Shown: positions 8,007 through 15,907 of the stretch, piece after piece
Numbering within the stretch: the first letter of the stretch is position 1
Layout: the number at the start of each line of letters is the position of its first letter
NCBI RefSeq assembly: GCF_900142195.1
Contig: NZ_FRAB01000046.1
Span: forward strand, 1-47,475
Length of the DNA: 47,475 nucleotides
Direction of reading: 5' to 3'
DNA from: Paraburkholderia terricola
GTDB lineage: Bacteria > Pseudomonadota > Gammaproteobacteria > Burkholderiales > Burkholderiaceae
The notes under the pieces: model-generated
What the model was told of the DNA's origin: nothing
Database searches by the model: none
Seen by the model: only the letters and a program-made list of their open reading frames with translations
Position numbers and translations under genes: made by a program

Positions 8007-8783
8007 CTATACGTTCCCCGCCAGATGAAACCGCGACGCCGGATGCCACAACTGCACCGAGGTCGCCACATCGTCGCCCACCCATGTGCGGCGCCATAGC
8101 TGCAAGCACGGCTCGCCGATATCCATCAGCAGATGCCGCCGCACATAAGCGTCGGGTTTTTGCGCGTAGATGCGAAACTCCGCCCGCTGGATCGGCGCGA
8201 GCCGCACCATGTAGTGATTCGGCGTCTCGACGGTGAAGTCCTGTTGCAGGTAGTCGGGGAATACCTTCGGGTTCACGTAGCGGTCCTCGTACTGGATCGG
8301 CTCGCCTTCCTCGCTGTGCACGATGCACGAGTGAAACGCCGGGCCGCTCGCGAGTCCGAGCGCTTCGAGCGCTTGCGGGTCGTCGCTCGGTTCGAGCGTG
8401 AGCACGCGGGCCGAATGACGATGACCGCGCGCGGCGATTTCGTCGGCGATATTGCGGATTTCCAGCACCGTCGATTCGTAGCGTTGCGGCGCGACGAAGG
8501 TGCCCGAGCCTTGCACGCGCGTAAGCACGCGTTCGGTCGTCAACTCGCGCAGCGCGCGCGACACGGTCATGCGCGCAACACCGAATTCCTTGACCAGCTC
8601 CGTTTCCGATGGAATCAGGCCGCCCGGCTTCCAGTCGCCTTCACTGATGCGCCTGATCACGTAGCGCTTGATCTGCTCGTAGGCGGGCATCGCCTTCGCG
8701 GGTGTCTCCGGGCTGCGATCGGGACCATCAAGGCGGTCCTGCGTGTCTGCGGTTTGCGCGTTTGTGTTTGTAATAGTGTTCAC
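8007..8783 (-). CDS. GntR-family regulator, HutC subfamily (second copy)
   Basis: The protein has a winged helix (PGGLIPSETELVKEFGVARM then TVSRALRELTTERVL, RVQGSGTFVAPQ) and a UTRA domain (GHRHSARV, IQYEDRYVNPKVFPDYLQQDF, RRTWVGD). It closely resembles true HutC proteins. Two starts compete. The GTG at 8783 gives 258 residues and has GAGG five bases upstream. An ATG at 8882, overlapping the lyase stop as TGATG, also preceded by GAGG, would add 33 residues of no recognised domain. I prefer 8783 because it matches the usual spacing to the helix-turn-helix. It is downstream of the lyase and second importer genes and likely represses that transcript; this is inference. Confidence 0.87.
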   Translation of the reverse strand: MNTITNTNAQTADTQDRLDGPDRSPETPAKAMPAYEQIKRYVIRRISEGDWKPGGLIPSETELVKEFGVARMTVSRALRELTTERVLTRVQGSGTFVAPQRYESTVLEIRNIADEIAARGHRHSARVLTLEPSDDPQALEALGLASGPAFHSCIVHSEEGEPIQYEDRYVNPKVFPDYLQQDFTVETPNHYMVRLAPIQRAEFRIYAQKPDAYVRRHLLMDIGEPCLQLWRRTWVGDDVATSVQLWHPASRFHLAGNV

Positions 8784-8881
8784 GTCGACCTCGTGGGTGG
8801 TACGCGGGTAGTACACGGTGTGTTTGGATTGTCCACTTTCGCCGGTTCGCAGGCGGGTAGCCCGCTCACCGGATGTCTGCA

Positions 8882-10576
8882 TCACGCCTCGCGGGCGACG
8901 GTTGGCCCGTGGTTGGGCGCGTTCATGATTGGGGCCGTGGTTGCGTCATTGGCCGCGCCATGCGCGCTTGCGTCGAGCTTGCCTGTATCCGGCACACTCG
9001 CCACGTTCGCCACCTTCACCAGCACAGCAAGCTCCGGGCCGCGCCCGGAGGTAACCGGCCGGGGCCCAATGTTACCCGGGTTCGGCAGCGGCGGCGGCGC
9101 CTCGTCGGCGATCATGCGAAACGCAATGCTCATGTCGTCCGCGAGCGGCCGGTCGTCGCGGTAGGTGGGCACGACGCGGCGCACGCGTTGCCACAGCGCG
9201 TCGGTATGCGGCGCGCGCGGCGCGTCCACGCGTTGCAGATCGTAGGCCTGCGCCGCCGCCAGCAACTCGATCGCGACGATGCGCCCGGCGTTGTCGACGA
9301 TCTCCAGCGCCTTGAGCGCGGCGGGCGTGGCATGGCACAGGTGGTCTTCCTGCAGGCCGGACGTGATGCCGCCGTCGAGACTCGCGGGCATCGCGAGACG
9401 CCGGTTCTGCGCGACCAGCGAGGCCGCCGTGTACTGCGCGATCATGAAACCGGAACAGGTGCCGCCCGGCTCGGCGAGAAAAGCCGGCAAGCCGCTGACG
9501 AGCGGATTGACCAGACGGTCGAGACGCCGCTCGGCCATCGCGGCGACTTGCGCGATCGCGGTGGCGAGGCTGTCCATCGCGAGTGCGATCGACGCGCCCA
9601 CCGCATGCGCCTGCGAATAGACGCGCGGGTCCTCGGGCGTGCCGGCGACGATCGGGTTATCGGTAATCGACGCGAGTTCGCGATCGACCACGACCGCGGT
9701 CGCGGCCAGCACGTCGCGCGCCGCGCCGTGCACGTGCGGAATGGTCCGCATGCTCAGCGGGTCTTGCGTGCGATGACCGACCACCGCCGCGAGAATGCCG
9801 CTGTCGGCGAGCGCCGCGCGCATGCGTTCGCCGACCAGGTTCAGCCCCGGCGAAATGCGCAGTGCGAGCGAATCCTCGGCGAAAGCCGCGAGTTGGCCGC
9901 GCAAGTTCTCGAAGCTCATCGCGGCGACCATGTCGGTCCAGTCGAGCAAACGCGCGGCGCGCGCGAGCGCCAACGCCGCGAGGCCGGTCACGCACGGCGT
10001 GCCGTTGATCAGGCTCAGCCCTTCCTTGGCTTCGAGCACGAGCGGTTCGAGGCCGAGCCGTTGCAGCGCGTCGCGCCCCTTGAGCCGCTCGCCGCGATGA
10101 CGTACATGGCCTTCGCCGATACACACCAGCGCGATATGCGCCATATGGCTCAGATAGCCGACGGAACCGAATGCCGGCACCTCGGGCAAACAATCCGCGT
10201 TGAGCAAGGCGACCAGTTGATCGACGACTTCCAGGCGGATGCCGGAATGCCCGTGCGCGAAGTTGTTGACGGCCGCGGCCATGATCGCGCGCGTCTCGGC
10301 GACACCGAGCGGCGCGCCCACGCCGACCGCGTGGCTCATCAGAATGTTGCGCGACAGCGTGCGCTGTTCGCTCGGCGACACGATCACGTCGCACAACGCG
10401 CCCACGCCGGTGTTCACGCCGTAGGCGCGAATCCCGCGCTCGACGATCTGTTCGACGAGCACGCGCGCCGCCGCGATGCGCGCGCGGGCGTCGGCGGAAA
10501 GTTCGAGCGGCTCGCCGGCGGCGATGGCCGCCACCTGAGCCCAGTCGAGAGGACGATCGGAACGGATCACGGCCAT
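8882..10576 (-). CDS. histidine ammonia-lyase family protein lacking the MIO triad (possible ergothionase-like lyase)
   Basis: The 564-residue product is clearly of the HAL/PAL fold: YGVNTGVG with Tyr52, SHAVGVG at 81-87, LINGTPCVTG with Asn191, Gln271, Arg277, SITDNP at 303-308 and GLQEDH with Glu410. The segment that should read GSVG-ASG-DLAPLAHM reads GSVGYLSHMAH (137-147), so the Ala-Ser-Gly that cyclises to the MIO electrophile is absent. The usual QDPYSLR is QDPLSMR (Leu274 replaces Tyr), and the usual NFH segment is replaced by YSQAHAVG. Ordinary histidine deamination is therefore unlikely. From memory, ergothionase, which removes trimethylamine from ergothioneine, is an MIO-free member of this family and has been described from Burkholderia. 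Residues 497-564 are a low-complexity tail beyond the usual length of about 500. Confidence 0.85.
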   Translation of the reverse strand: MAVIRSDRPLDWAQVAAIAAGEPLELSADARARIAAARVLVEQIVERGIRAYGVNTGVGALCDVIVSPSEQRTLSRNILMSHAVGVGAPLGVAETRAIMAAAVNNFAHGHSGIRLEVVDQLVALLNADCLPEVPAFGSVGYLSHMAHIALVCIGEGHVRHRGERLKGRDALQRLGLEPLVLEAKEGLSLINGTPCVTGLAALALARAARLLDWTDMVAAMSFENLRGQLAAFAEDSLALRISPGLNLVGERMRAALADSGILAAVVGHRTQDPLSMRTIPHVHGAARDVLAATAVVVDRELASITDNPIVAGTPEDPRVYSQAHAVGASIALAMDSLATAIAQVAAMAERRLDRLVNPLVSGLPAFLAEPGGTCSGFMIAQYTAASLVAQNRRLAMPASLDGGITSGLQEDHLCHATPAALKALEIVDNAGRIVAIELLAAAQAYDLQRVDAPRAPHTDALWQRVRRVVPTYRDDRPLADDMSIAFRMIADEAPPPLPNPGNIGPRPVTSGRGPELAVLVKVANVASVPDTGKLDASAHGAANDATTAPIMNAPNHGPTVAREA

Positions 10577-10615
10577 GATGGTGCTCTGCGCGGTAAGGTA
10601 GCCAAGTGCTGCGGA

Positions 10616-11407
10616 TCAGTTGGTGGTGCGGTCCTGATGACTCGACACGAATTGCCGGAAGCGGTCCGACTTGCATTCGACAAAGACTTCGTCGGGCGTG
10701 CCGTCGGCTTCCACCTGGCCTTGATGCAGGAACATCACGCGATTCGATACGTGCCGCGCGAAACCCATTTCATGCGTGACGACCAGCATGGTGCGGCCTT
10801 CCTCGGCGAGCGAGCGCATCACGCGCAGCACTTCGCCCACCAGTTCGGGATCGAGCGCGGAGGTCGGCTCGTCGAACAGCATCACTTTTGGATGCATCGC
10901 CAACGCGCGCGCGATCGCCACGCGCTGCTGCTGACCACCCGACAGATGCGCCGGATAGTGGCCGCGCTTTTCCGCGAGGCCGACTTTCGCGAGCAGCGCC
11001 TCGGCTTCTTCCACTGACTCGGCGCGGCTGCGTTTTTGCACGCGCATCGGGCCTTCGATCAGGTTTTCCAGCACCGTCATATGCGACCAGAGATTGAAGT
11101 TCTGGAACACCATGCCGAGTTGCGAGCGCACCCGGTCGACTTGACGGCGATCGCTCGGTTGCAGCTTGCCGTCGCCGCGGCGCTTCATTTTCAGTTCCTC
11201 GCCGGCGAGCGCGACCGAGCCCTCGTCGGGCGTTTCGAGCAGATTCAGGCAGCGCAGAAACGTGCTCTTGCCCGAGCCGCTCGCGCCGAGAATCGAAATC
11301 ACGTCGCCTTGATGGGCGTCGAGCGAAATGCCCTTGAGTACGTGATGGTCGCCGAACGACTTGTGAATGTTCTTGACCGAAAGTGCAACGGGTGCGGTGG
11401 CGTTCAT
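10616..11407 (-). CDS. amino-acid ABC transporter ATP-binding protein (second importer)
   Basis: The 263-residue HisP/GlnQ-type ATPase has Walker A GASGSGKST, Q-loop MVFQNFNLWSHMT, signature LSGGQ, Walker B MLFDEP and switch region VVTHEMGFARHV. I chose the ATG at 11407 because GGAG lies six bases upstream. An ATG at 11425 would add MNLENP. The gene follows the permease at 11443-12198 by 35 bases and precedes the MIO-less lyase by 39 bases. This puts the lyase in the same operon as the second importer and implies that the lyase acts on what the importer brings in. Confidence 0.9.
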   Translation of the reverse strand: MNATAPVALSVKNIHKSFGDHHVLKGISLDAHQGDVISILGASGSGKSTFLRCLNLLETPDEGSVALAGEELKMKRRGDGKLQPSDRRQVDRVRSQLGMVFQNFNLWSHMTVLENLIEGPMRVQKRSRAESVEEAEALLAKVGLAEKRGHYPAHLSGGQQQRVAIARALAMHPKVMLFDEPTSALDPELVGEVLRVMRSLAEEGRTMLVVTHEMGFARHVSNRVMFLHQGQVEADGTPDEVFVECKSDRFRQFVSSHQDRTTN

Positions 11408-11442
11408 GGGATTCTCCAGATTCATCCGGGATGGGCGGCCGT

Positions 11443-12198
11443 TCAGGGCGCGGCGCGGCGTGCTTCGGCGGTGGCTGAAACCGGCCGGCTCGGCGCGGCC
11501 TGCGCGGGCGCGGCGCGCAGATGGCGCGACAGACGCGTCTCGAGGTAGCCGAGCAGACGCACGATGACGAAGTTCAGGAACAGATAGATCAGCGCCGCGC
11601 AGATGAATACTTCGGTCGTGCGATAGCTTTGCTGAATGATCTGCTGCGCGACGCCGGTCACTTCCCACACGGTGACGAGGCTCGCGAGCGCGGTGGATTT
11701 GACGAGCAGCACCGCTTCGGTCGAATACGCGGGCAGGCACTGGCGCAGCGCAATCGGACCGATCACGCGGCGCAGCAGCGCGAAGCCCGACAGGCCGATC
11801 GAATAACCGGCCTCGATCTGGCCGACCGGCACGGCCATCAAGCCGCCGCGAATGATTTCCGCCGTATAGCCGGCGGTGCACAACGCCAGCGATAAAACCG
11901 CGCACAGGTATGGCTCGCGCAGCACCGGCCACAGGAAGCTCTCGCGAATCACGCCGAACTGACCCATGCCGTAGTAGACGAGGAACATCTGGATCAGCAG
12001 CGGCGAGCCGCGGAACACCAGGATATAAGCGCGTGCGAAGCGGTTCGGCAGCCAACGCGGCGATACGCGCATCGTGACGATCACGAGGGAAAGCAAGCCG
12101 CCGAGAATCAGCGAGCAGAAGAACAGGCCGAGCGTGGTCGGCACCGCCACCAGCAGTTGCCGCAGCGTATCGAGAAGGAAGTCGAAGTCGAAATGCAT
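11443..12198 (-). CDS. amino-acid ABC transporter permease (HisM-like, second importer)
   Basis: The 251-residue inner-membrane protein has RGSPLLIQMFLVYYGMG and a coupling loop of the form EAGYSIGLSGFALLRRVIGPIALR. This EAG in place of EAA is a common variant of the permease motif. Five or so hydrophobic helices are evident. The last 25 residues are Ala/Pro-rich (APAQAAPSRPVSATAEARR) and probably disordered. It starts at ATG 12198, 14 bases after the upstream permease stop, consistent with a heterodimeric pore. Confidence 0.88.
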   Translation of the reverse strand: MHFDFDFLLDTLRQLLVAVPTTLGLFFCSLILGGLLSLVIVTMRVSPRWLPNRFARAYILVFRGSPLLIQMFLVYYGMGQFGVIRESFLWPVLREPYLCAVLSLALCTAGYTAEIIRGGLMAVPVGQIEAGYSIGLSGFALLRRVIGPIALRQCLPAYSTEAVLLVKSTALASLVTVWEVTGVAQQIIQQSYRTTEVFICAALIYLFLNFVIVRLLGYLETRLSRHLRAAPAQAAPSRPVSATAEARRAAP

Positions 12199-12212
12199 GA
12201 TGTCCGTCCTCG

Positions 12213-12935
12213 TCAGTTGCGCGCGAAGTTGCGCTTGAAGGACCGGCCCACGCGTGCTTCGGCGCGGTTGAAAATGCGGTTCGAGATGCCGGTCATCAGC
12301 AGATACAGCGCGCCGCCCACCACGAAGAACGTGAAGTATTGATGCGTGGAACTCGCCGCCACCTGGCTCGTGCGCAGCAATTCGGCGAGCCCCGTGACGG
12401 AGATCAGCGCCGAATCCTTCAGGCTCAATTGCCACACGTTGCCGATGCCGGGCAGCGCGAAACGCAGCACTTGCGGAATCAGAATGCGGCGCGCCATGGT
12501 GAGCGTGGGCATGCCGATCGAGCGCGCGGCTTCGAGTTCGCCCCGCGAGACCGCGAGCACCGCCGAGCGGTACACCTCGGCCTGATACGCGCCGGAAATC
12601 ATGCCGACCGCGAGCGCGCCGATCACGAACGGCGGCACGCCGACAAAACCTTCGGCGCCGAACCATTGGCCGACAGTCGTGACGAGCGTGGAGCCGCCGA
12701 AATAGAACAGATAGATGACGAGCAGTTCAGGCACGCCGCGAAACACCGTGGTGTAGATGTCGCCGATCACGCGCAGCGTGCGAAACCGCGACAGCTTGGC
12801 CGCCGCCACCAGCGCGCCGAACACCGCGCCGACGGCGAGCGCCGCCAGCGTGAGCGCGACCGTCATCAACGCCGCGAGCAGCAACACGCCGCCCCAGCCC
12901 TCCGGCCCGAAGCCGAGCATCTCTATCAGCGCCAT
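12213..12935 (-). CDS. amino-acid ABC transporter permease (HisQ-like, second importer)
   Basis: The 240-residue permease has VFRGVPELLVIYLFYFGG near residues 64-81 and the motif EAARSIGMPTLTMARRILIPQ in its cytoplasmic loop. It shares the HisQ feature RGVPELL, which is more specific to the histidine/lysine/arginine/ornithine importer group than the generic form. It is second in the operon, downstream of the binding protein. The C-terminal tail is basic (RAEARVGRSFKRNFARN). Confidence 0.88.
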   Translation of the reverse strand: MALIEMLGFGPEGWGGVLLLAALMTVALTLAALAVGAVFGALVAAAKLSRFRTLRVIGDIYTTVFRGVPELLVIYLFYFGGSTLVTTVGQWFGAEGFVGVPPFVIGALAVGMISGAYQAEVYRSAVLAVSRGELEAARSIGMPTLTMARRILIPQVLRFALPGIGNVWQLSLKDSALISVTGLAELLRTSQVAASSTHQYFTFFVVGGALYLLMTGISNRIFNRAEARVGRSFKRNFARN

Positions 12936-13025
12936 TCCCTACCCCTCAGCCGTTACGGCGGATCGAACCAGCGAGGCGCGGCCTGTCGATGCCGCGCCCG
13001 CCTCTACCTCTGAACGTTCAGCGAA

Positions 13026-13886
13026 TCAAGGCGTGACGTCGGTCTTGAACCACTTGGCGGACAGCTTCTTGACGGTGCCGTCGGCGAGCGCGGCGCTGAT
13101 CGCGGTGTCGAACTTCGCTTTCAGATCGGCGTCCTGCTTGCGGAATGCGAGACCTTCGCCCGGACCCCAGATCGGGCCGCCGATCTTCGGACCGGCCATC
13201 AGGATCGACGCGGTTTCCTTCTTGTCGATGTTGGCGGCGTAGTAGGTCACGTCGTCGAACGACGCGTCGATGCGGCCGTTCGCGAGATCCAGATCGCGCT
13301 CGGGCGAGGTCTTGTAGACGCGGATCGTGGCGATGTCCTTGAAGCCTTCGTTGATGAACCTGGTGTAGACCGTGCCCGACTGGATGCCGATGGTCTTGCC
13401 CTTCAACTGCTTGCGCAACGCGTCGACGGTGGGTTGATCGGTCTTGGGATCGCCCGTCAGCTTGACGACGCCCGCGGTGGGCGCGGCCTTGGCGAGCACT
13501 TTCGCGTCCGTCACGGCGAAGGTGGCGGGCGTGGCGGCATACGGCTTCGAGAACGCGATGACTTTTTCACGCTCGGGCGTGATCGAGATCGCGTCCATCA
13601 ACACGTCGAACTTGCCGGCTTGCAGACCGGGGATCATGCCGTCCCAGTCTTGCGCCACGAGATTGCATTGCAGCTTGATGCGCTCGCACAGATTCGCGAC
13701 CAGTTCGGGTTCGAAGCCGCCCAGCTTGCCGCCCGGCAACGTGAGGTTCCACGGCGCATAGCCGCCTTCGAGCGCGATGGTCACCGTCTTCCAGTCCTTG
13801 GCCTGGGCCGGTGCCGCGAAAATCGTCGCGGCGCCGAGAACGGCGCCCATCAATGCTTTTGCTAACGTCGTGCGCTTCACTTTCAC
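13026..13886 (-). CDS. amino-acid ABC transporter substrate-binding protein (HisJ/ArgT-like, second importer)
   Basis: The 286-residue periplasmic protein has a signal peptide ending near APAQA-KDW. A family-3 fold follows: EGGYAPWNLTLPGGKLGGFEPELVANLCERIKL, then DWDGMIPGLQAGKFDVLMDAISITPEREKVIAFSKPY, typical of the HisJ/ArgT/octopine group, with ITPER supplying the carboxylate-binding Arg. The second lobe has GKTIGIQSGTVYTRFI. I chose the GTG start at 13886 because AAGGAG lies seven bases upstream and the signal peptide begins there. It is the first gene of the second importer-lyase operon. The ligand is not known. Confidence 0.9.
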   Translation of the reverse strand: MKVKRTTLAKALMGAVLGAATIFAAPAQAKDWKTVTIALEGGYAPWNLTLPGGKLGGFEPELVANLCERIKLQCNLVAQDWDGMIPGLQAGKFDVLMDAISITPEREKVIAFSKPYAATPATFAVTDAKVLAKAAPTAGVVKLTGDPKTDQPTVDALRKQLKGKTIGIQSGTVYTRFINEGFKDIATIRVYKTSPERDLDLANGRIDASFDDVTYYAANIDKKETASILMAGPKIGGPIWGPGEGLAFRKQDADLKAKFDTAISAALADGTVKKLSAKWFKTDVTP

Positions 13887-13943
13887 GTCGAAACTCCTTT
13901 GATTGAGGAAACCGTCGAACTGGATGTTTAACCGCTGCTTAAT

Positions 13944-13970
13944 TTGTATAGACAAGTCTGCATGAGTCAA
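13944..13970 (-). promoter_or_regulatory. promoter with HutC-type operator for the second importer-lyase operon
   Basis: On the minus strand TTGACT (13965-13970) is followed after 16 bases by TACAAA. The 12-base near-palindrome TTGTATAGACAA (13944-13955) lies over the -10. Its form TTGT-n-TA-n-ACAA matches what I remember of HutC operators. A regulator bound here would block RNA polymerase. Confidence 0.5.
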
Positions 13971-14116
13971 AAAACCGTCGCAAGAGAATTTGCGTGGAAT
14001 CGCCGGAATCATCGGGTAAGCCCCTAGAAAGCGCAGTGTTACAAGGCTTTGCTGGGAGTGACGAGTCAATGATGAGCAGAGAACGCATGCGCTTGCATGC
14101 GTCAGCGCGGTGCGCT

Positions 14117-14128
14117 TTGTCTAGACAG
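14117..14128. promoter_or_regulatory. second TTGTCTAGACA palindrome, possible distal operator
   Basis: TGTCTAGACA (14118-14127) is a perfect 10-base palindrome in the sequence TTGTCTAGACAG. It shares the TTGT-n-TA-n-ACA pattern with the site at 13944-13955, 173 bases away, in the gap between the methyltransferase stop and the importer operon. A looping or auxiliary operator is possible. Confidence 0.4.
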
Positions 14129-14174
14129 GTTGGTACACGAGGGGCAGTGCGAGCAAGAATGGCGCACCGCCGCG

Positions 14175-14855
14175 TTACCAGATGAAGGGCACGAAACGGT
14201 AGCGCACGCGTGCGGTGTAGTCGGCGTAGCCGTCGAGCTGCTCGGCCAGCATGCGCTCCTCGCGCACCGCGCGCCAGCCGAGTCCGATCGCCATGACCGG
14301 CGCCACGGCGAGCCCCCACCATGAGCCGAGCAGCAACGGCGTGCCGATGAAAAACAGCAGCGCGGCCGAATACATCGGATGACGGACATACGCGTAAGGG
14401 CCGCTGTCGATCACCTTATGGCCGCGGCTCGCCTGGATCTTCACGACCGGCGCGGCAAAGCTGTTCGCACGGAATACGAAGCGGCACATGAAGATGCAAA
14501 GGAACACGCACAACGAACCGAGACTGACCAGCGCCACCGGCAACGGCGCCGACCAGTGAAAGCGCATCGCGTCGAGCCCCATCAGGATCAGCCAGCCGAA
14601 CCACGCCACGCCGGCGCTCGTCACAAAGAGACGGTCCCAGCGGCTTTGCTGCGGCTGCGCGAACACGGACATGCGCTCGGCGAGCAAGCCGGGATCGTGA
14701 CGCGCGAGCCACAGTCCGATCCACAGGCTCAGCACGCCCATCTCGATCAGATACCACCATGCGGCCGGCCACGCGAAAGTGCCGGCCGCGCCGAACAACA
14801 GCACGCCCATGAACACCAGCCAGGCCGCTGTGTGGAGAATCAGGCGCTTGATCAT
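14175..14855 (-). CDS. isoprenylcysteine/phospholipid methyltransferase-type membrane protein
   Basis: The 226-residue protein has five or so transmembrane helices and, near residues 144-165, the motif KVIDSGPYAYVRHPMYSAALL. The motif G-P-Y-x-x-x-R-H-P-x-Y is the S-adenosylmethionine-binding signature of the ICMT/PEMT/NnrU methyltransferase superfamily. A basic, aromatic C-terminus (YTARVRYRFVPFIW) is also typical. Bacterial members methylate lipids or small molecules at the inner membrane; the acceptor here is unknown. It follows the arylamine N-acetyltransferase by 16 bases on the same strand, so the two are probably cotranscribed. Confidence 0.82.
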   Translation of the reverse strand: MIKRLILHTAAWLVFMGVLLFGAAGTFAWPAAWWYLIEMGVLSLWIGLWLARHDPGLLAERMSVFAQPQQSRWDRLFVTSAGVAWFGWLILMGLDAMRFHWSAPLPVALVSLGSLCVFLCIFMCRFVFRANSFAAPVVKIQASRGHKVIDSGPYAYVRHPMYSAALLFFIGTPLLLGSWWGLAVAPVMAIGLGWRAVREERMLAEQLDGYADYTARVRYRFVPFIW

Positions 14856-14871
14856 GGCGATGCCCGGCTCG

Positions 14872-15708
14872 TTACGCGCTGTTGGCCGGGGTACGCACGC
14901 GGCCGAATATTTCGCCGATGTCGATGCCGCCGGTATTCAGGCCGAAGCGATCGCGCAGACAAGCGGCGAGTTCGTCCGCGCTCGCGAGTTGCCGTTCGCT
15001 GACGATCTGGCCGTCCGGGGCGCGTTCGTTCAGTAGATCGTTGAGCAGCGTGAGCCGCGCTTCGGGCAATACGCGGCACACGATCAGGTTGCTCGCGAAG
15101 ATCGAATCCGGCGCCGTGGACGTGTACCAGTTCGAGGTCTCGTAGTCGATCCACTCGACCGGCTGCAGGTCGAAACGATAAACGCGCGACCAGCTCTCGT
15201 CGCGCGTCAGCACTTCGAGGTACAGCGAACCATGCGCCGCGTCGGCGAGGCGAAACGTGCCCAGCGGCGTGGGCTGCGCGAGGCCCGCGTTCAGACGCAG
15301 CGGTGCGGTGAGCGTGACGCTGCCGAAGCCGACGTCGGCGATCCACGCTTCGTTGCCGATGTCGATGCGCAAGACCATGTGCGTGCGCGGGGGAATCACG
15401 CCGGGCTCGCGCCCCCAGAGCACTCTGCCCAGCAGCGGCGTGACCTTGAAGCCCAACTGCGTCAGCACGTTTGCCAGCAGCGCGTTCTGTTCGAAGCAGT
15501 AGCCGCCGCGGCGCTCGGTGACGAGTTTGTTCTCGATCGACGCGAGGTCGAGTTTCACCGCGCGGCGCGTGAGCGGGTTCAGGTTCTCGAAGGGGATCGC
15601 TCGCGGGTGCAGCGTGTGGATGTCCCGCAGCACTTCCAGCGTTGCCGCGCGCGGGCCTCGATAACCTATGCGGGCGAAGTAGTTTTCCAGATTCACTGTG
15701 TCTGACAT
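14872..15708 (-). CDS. arylamine N-acetyltransferase
   Basis: This 278-residue enzyme transfers acetyl or other acyl groups from CoA to arylamines and hydrazines. The thiol-protease-like triad is complete: Cys71 in RRGGYCFEQN, His110 in RTHMVLRI and Asp125 in WIADVGFG. PFENLNPL near 39-46 is another NAT signature. The ATG at 15708 matches the usual NAT N-terminus (LENYFARIGY). An upstream ATG at 15744 would add 12 residues and has no ribosome-binding site. It leads a probable two-gene unit with the membrane methyltransferase. Confidence 0.9.
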   Translation of the reverse strand: MSDTVNLENYFARIGYRGPRAATLEVLRDIHTLHPRAIPFENLNPLTRRAVKLDLASIENKLVTERRGGYCFEQNALLANVLTQLGFKVTPLLGRVLWGREPGVIPPRTHMVLRIDIGNEAWIADVGFGSVTLTAPLRLNAGLAQPTPLGTFRLADAAHGSLYLEVLTRDESWSRVYRFDLQPVEWIDYETSNWYTSTAPDSIFASNLIVCRVLPEARLTLLNDLLNERAPDGQIVSERQLASADELAACLRDRFGLNTGGIDIGEIFGRVRTPANSA

Positions 15709-15907
15709 CGGCGTGGTCCCGGTAGGGTTTGGCGTGTTGGGCATGGGTGAATCGTGCGTGGGCCGGATGCGGCCTCGCGGCTTCGGGTGATGATCATAGC
15801 CGTTTTTTCGAGGCCGCCCGGCGCACCGCGCTCTGCCTGTTTTCGTAGGATTTCGCACGGCTCGCGCCGCGCCGCCGCGGCGCGGCGCTCGCATGCCTGG
15901 CCTATCC

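Noticed and set aside
8882..10576. Annotating the lyase as an ordinary histidine ammonia-lyase, hutH
   Set aside because: The MIO triad and an active-site Tyr are missing and the other hut pathway genes are absent, so that name would predict the wrong reaction.
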